A DNA stretch of 39,444 nucleotides, taken from Parvularia atlantis (Eukaryota > Opisthokonta > Rotosphaerida). Below are positions 1-9,583 of this stretch, piece after piece. The stretch lies in assembly GCA_943704415.1 (NCBI GenBank), contig CALSCO010001944.1, positions 1 to 39,444 on the forward strand. The letters run 5' to 3'. The stretch's first letter is position 1. Every line of letters starts with the position of its first letter. The notes under the pieces were generated by a model. That model saw nothing but the letters and a program-made list of their open reading frames with translations. It was not told the DNA's origin and made no database searches. Both the position numbers and the translations under genes were made by a program.

Positions 1-14
1 ATACATGCGCACAC

Positions 15-1286
15 TCACGGCGAGTCGTGGCGGCGGCGTTCTGGCGAGCGCGAGCGGTGGTGGCGCCGGGGCTGATCCCGGTCCCGGTCCCGGTCCCGGT
101 CGCGGTTCCGATCACGCGCATAGTCGCGTTCGCGTTCGCGCTCATGGTCTGGTGAGTCGTGCCGCCGGCCGCGCTCCGCGTGCCGACTGTGATGGTCGTC
201 CGGCGAGTCGTGCCGCCGGCCGCGCTCGCGACCACGCTCCGGCGAGTCGTGCCTCCGGCCGCGCTCTGGCTCGCGCCGGTCCGGCTCACGGCCACGCTCC
301 AGGTCGCGCCGGTCAGGCTCGCGCCGGTCAGGCTCGTCGTCGGAGGAGTTCAAGCCGGGTTTGTGGTTCTTGTGCTTCTTCTCCTTCTTCTCCTTCTTGT
401 CCTTCTTCTTTTTCTTCTTGCCGCTGCCGTCGCCCGCTGCTTCGCCGCCCTCCACTGCGCCTGCCACGGGCGCGGCCACAAACACCTGCGCGGCGCCGTC
501 GTGCTTGTCGCCCGGTGCCGGTAGGCCCTCCTGCTCTGTGTATGAGCACGGCAGCAGCACGCGCACAGCGCGCTCGCACCTGACCGGGCAGCTGGTCGTG
601 CTGGTTCGAGTTGGTCAGCTTGGCGCGGAGCAGGGCGCTGCCGACGCTGCCAAAGCCCACGCCGAGCACGCGGTCAGCCTCGTCGTGCCCGACCGTGCCG
701 CGCTTGGTCGCTTCGGCGATCTCCTGCTTGGTCAGCTTGTTGGTGATCGCGTCGTCCTTCTTCTTCGTCTTGAACCCGCTGCGCGTTGCCCTCGCGTCAT
801 CGTTCCCGTTCGAGCACACACGTCACGAGCACGCACAGCGCCGACGCGAGCATCTCCGACTCCTTCTCTTTGATCGCGGCCAGCTCCTCGTCGCGCTTGC
901 GCTTGGCCTCGTCCTGCGCGCGCGCGCGCGACACGGTCAGTATCGGCGATCGCCGTGCGCGCCGTGCATGTGCGCCGCACATCGGCCTTAATGCGCTTGC
1001 CCTCGCCCGGCTGCGCGGCCGTCTTGTCCTTCGAGTACCACTGCAGGTCGCGCCCCATGATCCAGCGGCCGACGGGCGCCTGCGCAGGATGCGGCCGCGA
1101 TCAGCCGGTGGTGGCCCATCCGCCGCAACGCGCCATCAGGCTGTTGCCGAGATAGTGCTCGCGGTCCTTGTCGCTCTTGACATTGGTCCACTCGAACTGG
1201 TCGCGCCCGCCGCGCGTGCCGCCGCGCGTCGGATGGAACTGCGCGCGCGCCGCGAGACGTGAGCCGGCGGCAGAGACGCGGCGCAT
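15..1286 (-). CDS. MMTAG2-like (multiple myeloma tumor-associated 2 / C1orf35 family) nuclear protein, C-terminus possibly outside window
   Basis: The N-terminus carries the family signature of this small eukaryotic nuclear protein: a RGGRDQF-W-NVK-DK-RE-YLGNSLM stretch continuing across an intron into [16 protein letters not shown], then a charged helix ([18 protein letters not shown]) and an [11 protein letters not shown] segment. These join over four introns (the first is GC-AG at 1080-1133; the later donors are GTGCGG, GTGCGT and GTGCGA). The C-terminal third is a lysine run followed by repeated [10 protein letters not shown] and DRDRDR units, an RS/RD-like tail typical of splicing-associated proteins. 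Molecular function in the family is poorly known; it is reported as a phosphoprotein. The apparent stop TGA (15-17) lies inside a perfect GTGAGT donor, so an intron may start there and the true end may lie left of base 1. The start at 1286 is the nearest Met before the conserved block. It is tandem with the 7TM-RGS gene, 85 bp away. Confidence 0.8.
1080..1133 (-). other. GC-AG intron in the MMTAG2-like gene
   Basis: The 54-nt intron has donor GCGCGTTG, branch-like GGCTGATCGC and acceptor CTGCGCAG. Only a phase-0 join rebuilds the family sequence NSLM-APVGRW. A GT donor 4 nt downstream gives the wrong phase, and there is no other AG nearby. Confidence 0.7.
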
Positions 1287-1371
1287 CGACCCGCTACCAT
1301 GGCTGATCGCTGGCTGGGTGCGCGCGATGGAAATAGTAGTAAATCGGTACTGGGTAAGCATAATACGCTTT

Positions 1372-3503
1372 TCACGACGCCGGCGTCTCGACCACCTTGA
1401 CCGTCGTCAGCTCGAGCCCGGAGCCCGCCGAGCCAACGTTGATGCCGGGCTGGGTGCGCGCGCAACGCGGTGAGCCGAGCTCGCAAGCGTGGCGCACGCG
1501 CCGCACCTTCTGCCTGAGCCTGATGAACGCCGCGTCCTGCTTCCAGGCCGGGAACAGACTCGTCTTCATCAGCCAGTACGTCTCGCGCAGCGCGATGTCA
1601 AACGCGTTCATGTCGTCGGGCCGCTGCTGATGCGCCGCCGTCACCTGCTGCCGCACGGGGTCGGTCAGGTTGAGCTCCATGGGGCCGCCGGGCACGATGA
1701 AGCTGTTGCGCGGCGGCGGCGCGTGTCAGCTGCGTGAGCACGCCGTGAGGCCACGCCGCACTTGACGTAGATCTTGCGGCACTCCTCCATGCGCCGCGGC
1801 TGGTCCATCCGCGCGATCTCGTCCTTGCGCTGTATCTCGTTGAAGAAGCTGCAAACACGCTCAGTCCGAGACCGACCACACAACCGGGCCGCACGCACGT
1901 GACTGTCTCGGCGCAGAATGCGCGCACGCAGAAGCGCTTGAACTCGGACATGAACTCGGGGTGCCGCAGGTACTGGATCAGCCGCGTGTCGTCGTGGAAC
2001 GCGCTCCCGCCGCGCTGTGTGCCGCGCGCGTGTCAGGTGCGTCCGCGTCGGCCGGCAAGCTAGCGCACCACGAGCGGCGCGGGCTTTGGCGCGCCGTCCT
2101 GCTTGGCCGTGCTCAGCTCATCGCTCTGCGTTGGCGCCTCAGCCGCAGCCGGCGCAGTTGCGCGGCCGCGCGCACCGTGTCGTTTGACTGGTCCAGGTAT
2201 ATGTCCTTCGTCTCGTCCGACGAGCTGCCGCGCAGCAGCGCGCCGATGTTGAAGTGGCTCCAGTATTCCTGCACGCGTCTCGCTCAGCACATGGTCAAGA
2301 GCGACCGCCGCGCGCCGCGCACCCGGTACGAGATCAGGATGGGCACAAGCAGGATGTTGACGGCGCTCGTAGCGATCACGATCATGACAAAGATGCCAGC
2401 CGAGACGCTGATGAGGCGGGATGAGGCTGGGGCGCGCGTGGCGTGAGGCCGGTGCGCAGACACGAGCGCAAGGGCCGCCGCGCACCGATGACCCACAGCG
2501 CGAGGCACGACACGCCCAGGAACAGCTCGATCGTGAGCTCGCGCTTGATCGCGTAGATGTCGTCGAGCCAGTAGGCGAAGAACGAGATGACGGCGAGGAC
2601 GACGAGGTAGAACGCGCCGAACGCTGCGCGGCGGCGTTGATCAGGTCGCCGCAGACGCAGCAGCAGCGGGCGCGATGCCGCACCGCCCGTAATGTACACG
2701 TCCACGGAGAGCGCGCACGGCCCGTAGTCGCCCGGCAGCCGTCCGCTGTCTGTGCATCGGCGCGGCGCGCGTCGGCCATCGACAAGCGCCGCCGAAGGGG
2801 TACGCACTGGGCAGGCCGTACGTGAGGCCGAGCTGCAGCGCCGCGAAGAAGCCGATGAGGGCGAGCTGTGCGGCCGTGCTCTCGACGTAGGGGCGCAGGC
2901 GGTGCAGCCACGACGTCGTGCGCAGGCTGATCTTGGCCCGGTTCACGTTCATAACGAACACGAGCAGCGCGCCACGCATCATGATCGGCTGCGCGTTCAC
3001 GTTGCGCACGTCAACGACGACGACGAGGGAGGGGGGGGGGGATCCCGCACGACGCACGATCGCCCACAGCGGCAGGAACAGCGACGACGAGATCACATTG
3101 AGCCGCTGGATCGGGCAGAACGTGCTGCTGACGGGGTTCTGGTTGATGACGACGCTGCGCCGTGTGCGCCGTGTGAGCCGCGCGCGGGATCCCCTCCCTT
3201 CGCGAAGGGGGACGCGGCGGCGGGCGCACAGGATCACAAAGTGCCACGTGCCGAAGAGCATCGAGATGAGCGTGAGCAGCAGGCCGCGCGCCTGTCGTCG
3301 TCGGGCGGCGGCGCGGGTGAGTGGGCGAGGCGCAGGGGGAGACCGAAGGGCGGACGCGCCTTGAGCGGCTGCAGATGCCGCCGCGCCAGGTACCACGCCA
3401 GCAGCACCGTGAACAGCACGCAGTAGACGACGCACACCGCCACCAGCGCCGGCGACGGCGGCACAAAGTAGTCGACGGGCGGCGGCGGCGGCGCGCTGCT
3501 CAT
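1372..3503 (-). CDS. 7TM-RGS protein A (seven-helix receptor-like protein with C-terminal RGS domain)
   Basis: Seven hydrophobic helices come first: [108 protein letters not shown] and [21 protein letters not shown] cytosolic linker ([19 protein letters not shown]) follows, then an RGS domain: [20 protein letters not shown], a [20 protein letters not shown] box, [13 protein letters not shown], and [23 protein letters not shown] domains speed GTP hydrolysis on G-alpha subunits; 7TM-RGS fusions are known from plants (AtRGS1) and several protists. I infer 11 introns. The start is Met 3503, just before the first helix. A TATA-like ATATATA lies about 135 bp upstream. It is a tandem paralog of the gene at 5177-7362, with most introns at matching sites. 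Ligand and G-alpha partner are unknown. Confidence 0.85.
3292..3359 (-). other. GC-AG intron 1 of 7TM-RGS A
   Basis: The 68-nt intron has donor AAG|GCGCGTCC and an acceptor ending GACGACAG. A phase-0 join gives [13 protein letters not shown], matching LQPIK-ARGVLLTM in the paralog. The only nearby GT would put the second helix out of frame. Confidence 0.7.
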
Positions 3504-3900
3504 CGTTGGGGCCTCGGTTCGCGCGAAACACGCGGTTGCCAAGCAATCTTGCCCCAACCGTCTGTCTCGGCGAGTTCCCGGAGCAACTTCAACGGAGCGC
3601 AGACTGAACAAAACAGAAAAATCAGGCGTAGGACCCCTATATATCAGGCGGCCAGCACCTCGATCGACGGGCGCTCGAGCAGCTCCATCGCGGCGGCCGC
3701 GTGCTGGCGTCGCGCGCCGCGATCAGTCCAAGCGCACCTTCTGCTGCAGCTCGAGCCATCGGTACTATCGGCCACCGGCGCGCCAAAAAATAGCTCATTT
3801 CGGCATCTCAGCTGGTCGCACAAAAACACAGCAACCAAGCGGAAGGGACTATCCCGGGCGGGCGCACTGCCCCAGCCTCGGTGGCGCACGGGCACGGCGC
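3504..3900. promoter_or_regulatory. Intergenic region, likely promoter of 7TM-RGS A
   Basis: This 397-bp stretch lies between the kelch stop and the 7TM-RGS A start, both on the minus strand. It is less GC-rich than the genes. Its one clear feature is an ATATATA element (3638-3644, read on the minus strand) about 135 bp before the ATG, a plausible TATA box. A minus-strand open frame at 3644-3904 has no recognisable domain and is not called as a gene. Confidence 0.4.
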
Positions 3901-5031
3901 TCACGCACGGCGCTCCTGCGAGAAGACCTCGGCCGTGGCCACGGCCGCGGAACGCTGCGTCGCGCCGCCCGCGACAAGCACGTCGCCGTTCGACAGGACC
4001 GTGGCGGTGAAGCCGGCGCGGGCCGTGTTGAGCGCCGAGCCGAGACCGCCGCGGGTCCAGCGGCGCTGGGTCGGGTTGAAGAACTCGATCGCAGCGAGGT
4101 AGCCGCCCGAGACGCTCTCCTGGCCGGCGATGGTCAGGGCCTCGTCGTCAAGCAGGAGCACGGTCTGGTGGCCGATGCGCGGCGCGTCGAGCTCGGTGAT
4201 GATCAGGTTGAAGCGCGTATTGTCGTACAGCTCGGTCGTGGCCGTGGGCTGGCTGCCGGCGAGGCCGCCGGTGATGAGCACGTCGCCGTTGGCGAGCAGG
4301 GTCGCGGTATGGCCGTGGCGCGGCACGCCGAGCTCGTTGACCGTCACGACCCAGGTGCAGTAGACCAGGTTGGAGCAAAACTCGCCCACCGCCGTGTCGG
4401 TGCCGTTGACGGTCGTGCCGCCGACGACGAGGATGCGGTCGTTGGGCAGGAGCGTGGCCGTGTGGAACGCGCGCGAGACCTTGAGCGCGCCGACGGGGTT
4501 CCAGGGGCTGGTGGCGGTGTCGACGCGGTACTGCTCAACGCTGTCGAGGTAGCCGTCGGCGCCGAGGCCGCCGATGACGAGCACATCACCGCGAGCGAGG
4601 CGGATGGCGGCGTGGTACGCGCGAGCTGTGCGCATGTTGTCGCGCGTGCCGCTCGTCCAGGCCTTGGTCGCGTCGTTGTAGAACTCAATGCTGCTCAGGT
4701 ACGAGCCGTTGGCCGAGACGCCGCCCGTGACCAGCACGCGGCCGCTGCCGTCGTCGATGAGCACGGCGGCGTGGCCGCAGCGCGCCGCCGTCATCGCGCC
4801 CGTCGTCGTCCACGTCTGCGAGACCGGGTCGAACACCTCGGCCGAGTTGAGGCAGCCGCCGCTGCCGTCCGAGCCGCCCGCGACGAGCACGCGGCCGTTG
4901 AGCAGCGCCGTGGCCGTGTGGCCCGTGCGTGCCGTGCGCAGGCTGCCCGTCACCGACCACTGCGCCTGCGCGCCCGCCGCGACCAGCGCGATGACGACAA
5001 CCGCGATCGTGAGCACGTGCACACGAGCCAT
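3901..5031 (-). CDS. Secreted kelch-repeat beta-propeller protein, intronless
   Basis: A single exon of 376 codons. The N-terminus is a clear signal peptide (Met-Ala-Arg, hydrophobic core VLTIAVVVIALVAAG, cleavage after AQA). The rest is seven kelch units of about 50 residues, each with the pattern R-GHTAT-LL-NG-VLV-GG...TE-FDP...W. The last unit is short and probably closes the propeller with the N-terminal WSVTGSLRTART strand. There is no membrane anchor or other domain, so the product is expected outside the cell or in the secretory lumen. Kelch propellers bind proteins or sugars; the partner is unknown. It is the only gene here without introns, and such tidy signal-peptide-plus-kelch proteins are common in bacteria. 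A bacterial origin or retrocopy is therefore possible. It sits between the two 7TM-RGS genes on the same strand. Confidence 0.88.
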   Translation of the reverse strand: MARVHVLTIAVVVIALVAAGAQAQWSVTGSLRTARTGHTATALLNGRVLVAGGSDGSGGCLNSAEVFDPVSQTWTTTGAMTAARCGHAAVLIDDGSGRVLVTGGVSANGSYLSSIEFYNDATKAWTSGTRDNMRTARAYHAAIRLARGDVLVIGGLGADGYLDSVEQYRVDTATSPWNPVGALKVSRAFHTATLLPNDRILVVGGTTVNGTDTAVGEFCSNLVYCTWVVTVNELGVPRHGHTATLLANGDVLITGGLAGSQPTATTELYDNTRFNLIITELDAPRIGHQTVLLLDDEALTIAGQESVSGGYLAAIEFFNPTQRRWTRGGLGSALNTARAGFTATVLSNGDVLVAGGATQRSAAVATAEVFSQERRA

Positions 5032-5176
5032 CGTGACGAGTCGTCCTTGGCTGCTAACTACTGCATATGTATGCCGTTGAAGGGCCGTCGGCAGACGAGC
5101 ATGCGCGCCTTTGCCACGACGTGGCTACACAAGGCGCCACAGGTCCCGGTGTGTCACTTCATCACGCACGCCGGGC

Positions 5177-7362
5177 TCACATCAGCTGCGAGGGGTCCGA
5201 GTAGACGTCGGCCGGCTGGCCGCCAAGGTCGTTGAGCGGGATCGCGGGCATCGGCGTGTCGCTCAGCCGCGGCGACGGCACGTCCGGCACGTCCAGCGTG
5301 ATGGTCATGTCCGACGCGGTCAGGCTCGGGCGGGTGATTGCCGTCGGCGGCAGCACGCGTGTGAGCCGCACGAAGCTCGCGTCGCGCTTCCAGGCCGGGA
5401 ACAGGCTTGTCTTCATCAGGTAGTAGACATCGCGCTGCACCGGCTCAAACAAGTCCACGTCGTCTGGCCGCTGTGTGCCCCGCACTCAGCAATCTGCGCA
5501 CGCACGCGCCAAGGGGGACGTGCCTCCTTGTGCGCAGCCGTAACCTGCCGCCGCAGTTTGTCGGTGAGGTTGAGCTCCATCGGCGCCCCAGGCACGATGT
5601 AGCTGCGCGCGCGCATGTGAGTGCACACGAGCGGCGCTGGCCCCCCAGCGGTCGCGCGCACTTGTCAAACAGCCGCCGGCACTCGAGCGTGCGCCGCGCC
5701 TTGTCCATGCGCTCAATGTCGTGCTTGGCCTGCATCTCGAGGAAGAAGCTGCGCGCACACCCATGCCATCAGCCACCCCCGCCGCACAGCCACTCCCCCC
5801 GCACACGCACCCGATCGTCTCGGCGCAGAACGCGCGCACGCAAAACTGCTCAAAGTCGCGCCGGTACGCCGTGTTGCGCAGAAAGTCGATCAGGCGCAGG
5901 CTGTCGATCACATCAAGGTCACCCTGCTGGTGCACGGGTCAGTCGCGGCCGCGCACCGGCATGCACACGCGCACCACGGCCGACTTCTTGCGCGGGTCGA
6001 GCGACGGCTTGCGCGGGTCGGGCACAGCGAGCATTTCGGCCTCTTGCTCCTGGCGACCGTTGCTCTCCTGCGCGTGCACGCTCAAATTCCGCGAACCACA
6101 CCCGGTGGGGGGCGCACCGCCGCAAGGCTCGAGCCCGACGCGTCGCGCTTCATCGACATGTCGTCCGTCTGCGACGTAGCGCCGCTGTGCGACGGGTCCG
6201 CGATCGTCGCCTCGTTGAACAGGCGCCAGTGGCCCTGCGTGCGCGCACATGAGCCCCGTGCGCAGCGGGCACGTGCGCGCTCGCGTACATGGTACGTGTA
6301 GAAGATGGGCACAACGAGGATGTTGATCGACGAGATGCTGATGGCGAGCAGCACGAAGATCGAGCCGTACGTCTGTATCAGGCCGGCTTGGGCTGCTCGC
6401 GGACGGTCAGCAACCGTGCACGCACACACGCGCGGGGATGCGCACTGACGATCCACAGGCCCAGAAACAGCACGGCGATGACGAGCTCGACGGCCATCTC
6501 GCGCGAGATCAGGTACACGTCGCGGATGCGGAACGCGAGGAAGCTGATGACGGCGAGGATCACGACGTAGAGCGCGCCGAACGCTGCGCGCGTGTGCCCG
6601 CGCGTGTGAGCGAGAGGGTGCTTGCCTGCGTGGCCCACCCGCCGCGCACCCGCGAAGATCGGCAGGTTGATATTGGCGTTACACGGGCCGTTGTCGCCGA
6701 GCAGGCCGCTGCCTGTCGACGCGCTCGGTCAGCCGTGAGCACTGCGCGTGCCACCGATGCGCAGGACGCACGCGGCAGGCCGACCGACAGGCCCAGCTCG
6801 AGGCCGGCCATGGCGAAGATGACGGCGAGCTTGGTCCATGGGCTCAGGAGGACGGGGCGCCATCGGAGCAGCCACGATCCCGCATTGCGCCCGATCGTCT
6901 CGCGGCCGAGATGGATGCGGTAAGTCAGCTCGAGTGCGCGCAGCATGATCGGCTGTGCGCGCCCCGTCAGCGCCGGTCCCGTTGGTCGTGCAGCCGTCTG
7001 CCGGCGCACCAGCGCCCACATGGGGAAAAAGAGCGAGGCGCTGACGATGTTGAGCACGTCCACCGCGCACGTCGTCCCGTCCAGCCGCGACGTCAGGCAC
7101 AGCACGAAGAAGTCGTACAGGCCGTACGCCGTCGCGAACATGGTCAGCAGCACCCCGCGCGCCTGGCGGGCCGTTGAGCCGCGGTCAAGCGTGGCACTGG
7201 GCGGTCGGCCACGCGGCCCGTACGTGCCTTGATCGGCTGCAGGTCGCGCCGCAGCACATACCACGCGACAACGACCACCAGCAGCGTCGCGTACACGCCC
7301 AGCGCCGCCGCAAAGCCCGGCAGCGGCGGCAAGAAGGTGGCGGCGGTTGTTGGGGCGTTCAT
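5177..7362 (-). CDS. 7TM-RGS protein B (paralog of 7TM-RGS A)
   Basis: Same plan as the gene at 1372-3503. Seven helices run from YATLLVVVVAWYVLRRDLQP through VLLTMFATAYGLYDFFVL, NIVSASLFFPMWAL, LAVIFAMAGLELGLSVGL, GALYVVILAVISFLAF, MAVELVIAVLFLGLWIV and IFVLLAISISSINILVVPIF. A longer Ser/Lys-rich linker follows (SQTDDMSMKRD, DPRKPSLDPRKK). The RGS domain is [59 protein letters not shown] and [21 protein letters not shown] tail of about 60 residues (ending PADVYSDPSQLM) follows the RGS domain. About 11 introns are inferred, including two GC-AG introns (7163-7227, 5471-5523). The expected role is a membrane-bound regulator of G-alpha. The start is Met 7362, just before helix 1; the opposite-strand ANCHR-like gene begins 128 bp away, suggesting a shared promoter. 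Confidence 0.85.
5471..5523 (-). other. GC-AG intron inside the RGS domain of 7TM-RGS B
   Basis: The 53-nt intron has donor GAG|GCACGTCC, branch-like TTGCTGAGTG and acceptor CACACAG. The join VTAAHKE-RPDDV matches [12 protein letters not shown] in paralog A, where the same site has no intron. Confidence 0.7.
7163..7227 (-). other. GC-AG intron 1 of 7TM-RGS B
   Basis: The 65-nt intron has donor AAG|GCACGTAC, branch-like CTTGACCG and acceptor CCGCCAG. It lies at the same codon boundary (K|AR) as the first intron of paralog A, which is also GC-AG. Confidence 0.7.
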
Positions 7363-7490
7363 GGCCCAATCGGGAAAGCTCCGGTTGCACGTTTGTTTCA
7401 GGGGCCTGGGGGCAGGTTTCAGCCGTTCGCCCCGTGGCCTGGCCCCGGGACGGAGCACGTGCTCGCTGTCAAGAAGCACATCAAGTCACC

Positions 7491-8307
7491 ATGGGCGATG
7501 ACGCGGACCTCGCGCGCCGCATCGCCGCGCTCAAGTCGCCGCCGGGCCCGCCCGTGACGGATGAGGAGATCGAGCGGGTGCGCGGCGCGCGCACGTGCAC
7601 CTGTGCGCTCACGGGCAACGGGGCGCAGCGCATCGAGGCGCTGACGGGCAAGAAGGTGACGATGCGCGCGCCGGCGCCGCACGAGACCGCGGCCGAGGTC
7701 GAGCGCATGCTGCGCCGCCCGCCGCAGACCGAGGCCGACGAGGTCGCTGAGCTGCTGCGGGCGATGCAGGAGACGGCGGCGCTGGACCACGACGCGCATG
7801 ACGACCTCGACGGCGATGACGACAGCGACGACGAGGCCGCGCGCGTCGTGGCGATGGCGCACGACGAGGTGGCGCTCGAGGTGCGCGTGCGCACGCGCGT
7901 GCGTATGCATCGCGGCGGGCTGATGGCGCCCGCAGCGCGACGCCGTCGGGACGCCCGAGTCCGGCGACGAAGAGATCGCGCTGCGCCTGCAGAAGCTCAT
8001 CGCCGACCTGCCGCCCGCGCCGAAGACCGTGCCCGCTACTGCGCCTGCGTCCAGGCCAGCCGCAGCAGCGCCCCGGTCAGCCACGCGCAAGCCGATAGCG
8101 CCGAGCGAGCCGGACTCGGACGAGGACATCGAGAACTGGTGCTGCATCTGCAACGAAGACGCGACCGTGCGGTGCCGCGACTGCGACGACGACCCGTACT
8201 GCGCGCGCTGCTTCCGCGAAGGGCACCCGCGCTCGGACCCGTTCATGGCCGGGCACCGCACGACGCCGATCCAGCGCGGGGGCGGGCGCGGACGTCATCG
8301 TGCATGA
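7491..8307 (+). CDS. ANCHR/ZFYVE19-like abscission-checkpoint protein without a FYVE domain
   Basis: The C-terminus is an almost exact match to the ZFYVE19 zinc-binding end: [30 protein letters not shown]. Upstream are acidic and helical segments. The first, [12 protein letters not shown], fits the MIM1 consensus (acidic-x2-L-x2-R-I/L-x2-L-K) that binds MIT domains; similar helices occur as EEIERRIEALTG and [15 protein letters not shown]. In animals ANCHR works with CHMP4C to hold VPS4 at the midbody and delay abscission. Two GTGCG introns are inferred (donors near 7579 and 7880). The reading begins ATGGGCGATGAC at 7491, directly before the first MIM-like helix, leaving no room for the N-terminal FYVE finger of the human protein. 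It converges on the PLPP6-like gene with a 22-bp gap holding TGTACA. Confidence 0.85.
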
Positions 8308-8329
8308 CCGTGTACACGTGTGGGCGGGT

Positions 8330-9282
8330 TTACAGTGGGTGCTTTGAGAACGAGACTGGGTAGCCGTTGACGGCGCCGAACCACCACTGCCACGACTCGG
8401 TCGTCGGCAGCCAGAGCACGACCAGCAGCAGCCAGTACTCGGCCACGCCCGCCGCAAGCCCGGCCAGCACGTCCCTGCCGAGCGCGTCAGAACTGCACGT
8501 CGCACGCGCGCTACTTCGGGGACGTACCCAGCGTAGTGCCGGCCGAGCAGCACGCGCGATGCGGCAAGCACGACGGCCCACGCGACCGCGCCCACCTGCA
8601 GCGCCAGGCCGCCGATCGCACGCGCGATGAGGAACGTGGCGACGAGCGCGGCGCGCGACGTGTGCCCGCTCGGGAACGAGAAGCGGTCGGCCTGCGCACG
8701 CCCCGCGCTGTGAGCAGCACGCCGAACGTGTGCGTGTGGTGCGTACGGCCGGCGTGGCGATGATGTGGCCCTTGTTGTACGGCGGGCGCGCGCGCTGCAC
8801 GAAGATCTTGAGCAGCCCGACAAAGGCGACGTCGACGAGCAGCGCGACGAGAAACGCAAACGTCTCGAAGAAGCGGTCAATGTCGAACGGCTGCGCGAAC
8901 CACTCGTGCGCGACAACGACCGCCGCACCGACGAGCCAAGGCACGCCGTGGCCCGTGTACTCGAGCTGCGCGCATCCGTCAGCCTCACACAGCACGGCGC
9001 ACACGCGCGCACCGCCAGGCACAGCACGCGCAGCGGCGCGCCGCCCCAAGCCTGCGCCGCGTGCCACACCGCGCTTGACACAGCCGCATCGCGCCGGTGC
9101 AGCCACACGCCCGCCGTGCCCATCGCGCCTGCGGCGACGTCCCACGGCCCGCCGTCGTGCTCCGACTCGGGCGGCAGCACGGCCACGACGCGCCCGCGCC
9201 GCGGCGCGGCCCACGGCGCTGCAGGCGGCTCTTGCTGCTGCTGCTCGACGTTCGACACGGCGGTTCGATGACGCACGGCCAT
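8330..9282 (-). CDS. PAP2-family lipid phosphatase, PLPP6-like
   Basis: All three PAP2 phosphatase motifs are visible: KIFVQRARP (KX6RP), FSFPSGHTSRA (PSGH) and SRVLLGRHYAGD (SRX5HX3D, completed across an intron). The surrounding sequence (PSGHTSRAALVATFLIARAI, WAVVLAASRVLLGRH) resembles PLPP6/PDP1, the ER-membrane polyisoprenoid diphosphate (presqualene diphosphate) phosphatase, more than the six-helix LPP group. Several hydrophobic helices flank the motifs. The N-terminal ~60 residues are Gln/Pro/Ala-rich and probably cytosolic. Three introns are inferred, two with GTACG donors. The stop TAA overlaps a TGTAA element. The start at 9282 faces the GAPN-like gene across 301 bp. Substrate specificity is inferred from similarity only. 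Confidence 0.82.
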
Positions 9283-9583
9283 GGTGGTAAATGCGTGGTA
9301 CGGTGTCAGATCGATCGCGCTGACCGAGCCGCTTTCTCATTCTTCTTCGGTCGTCGTTGCTCTTTGCTCGTGGTGCTGCTGTCGCGCGCTGTCCACGTCG
9401 TCGTCGTCGTCGTGTGCTGCTTTCGTCGTTGTGTGACGCGCGCACGTGAACGTGGCGACGCAGCACGGCCGCGCGGCTGACGCGACAGCACGTGGCGCGA
9501 CGCCGCGCCGCTCACTTCTTTTCGCCGCGCCGCCGCGTGACACGCACCGCGCGCCCGCCCTCACAGCGCCCTAGAAGCAGCAC
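9283..9583. promoter_or_regulatory. Divergent promoter region between PLPP6-like and GAPN-like genes
   Basis: 301 bp separate two start codons on opposite strands. The stretch is CT/TCG-rich on the plus strand, with CGTCGTCGTCGTCGTCGTG-type tracts around 9388-9413. No tRNA-like fold or convincing small gene was seen. A CTGACC at about 9321 and CTGACGC at about 9477 could mark 5'-UTR introns, but I cannot place them. Confidence 0.45.

Noticed and set aside
3028-3043. Poly-G run as a frameshifting sequencing error in 7TM-RGS A
   Set aside because: The run lies inside an intron (donor GTGCGTCG, branch GTTGACG) that has a counterpart at the same site in the paralog, so it does not affect the protein.
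3644-3904. Minus-strand frame of 86 codons between kelch and 7TM-RGS A
   Set aside because: No domain, no signal, no splice-linked homology; it lies where the promoter of 7TM-RGS A is expected.
4168-5235. Long plus-strand open frame of about 355 codons opposite the kelch gene
   Set aside because: It mirrors the kelch gene in the antisense frame, is Arg/Ala/Val/Asp-rich with no domain, and arises because GC-rich codons avoid stops on both strands.
1372-7362. Frame changes in the 7TM-RGS genes as signs of broken genes
   Set aside because: Every frame change coincides with a GTGCG/GCACG donor, branch-like site and CAG acceptor, and the joined exons match between the paralogs.
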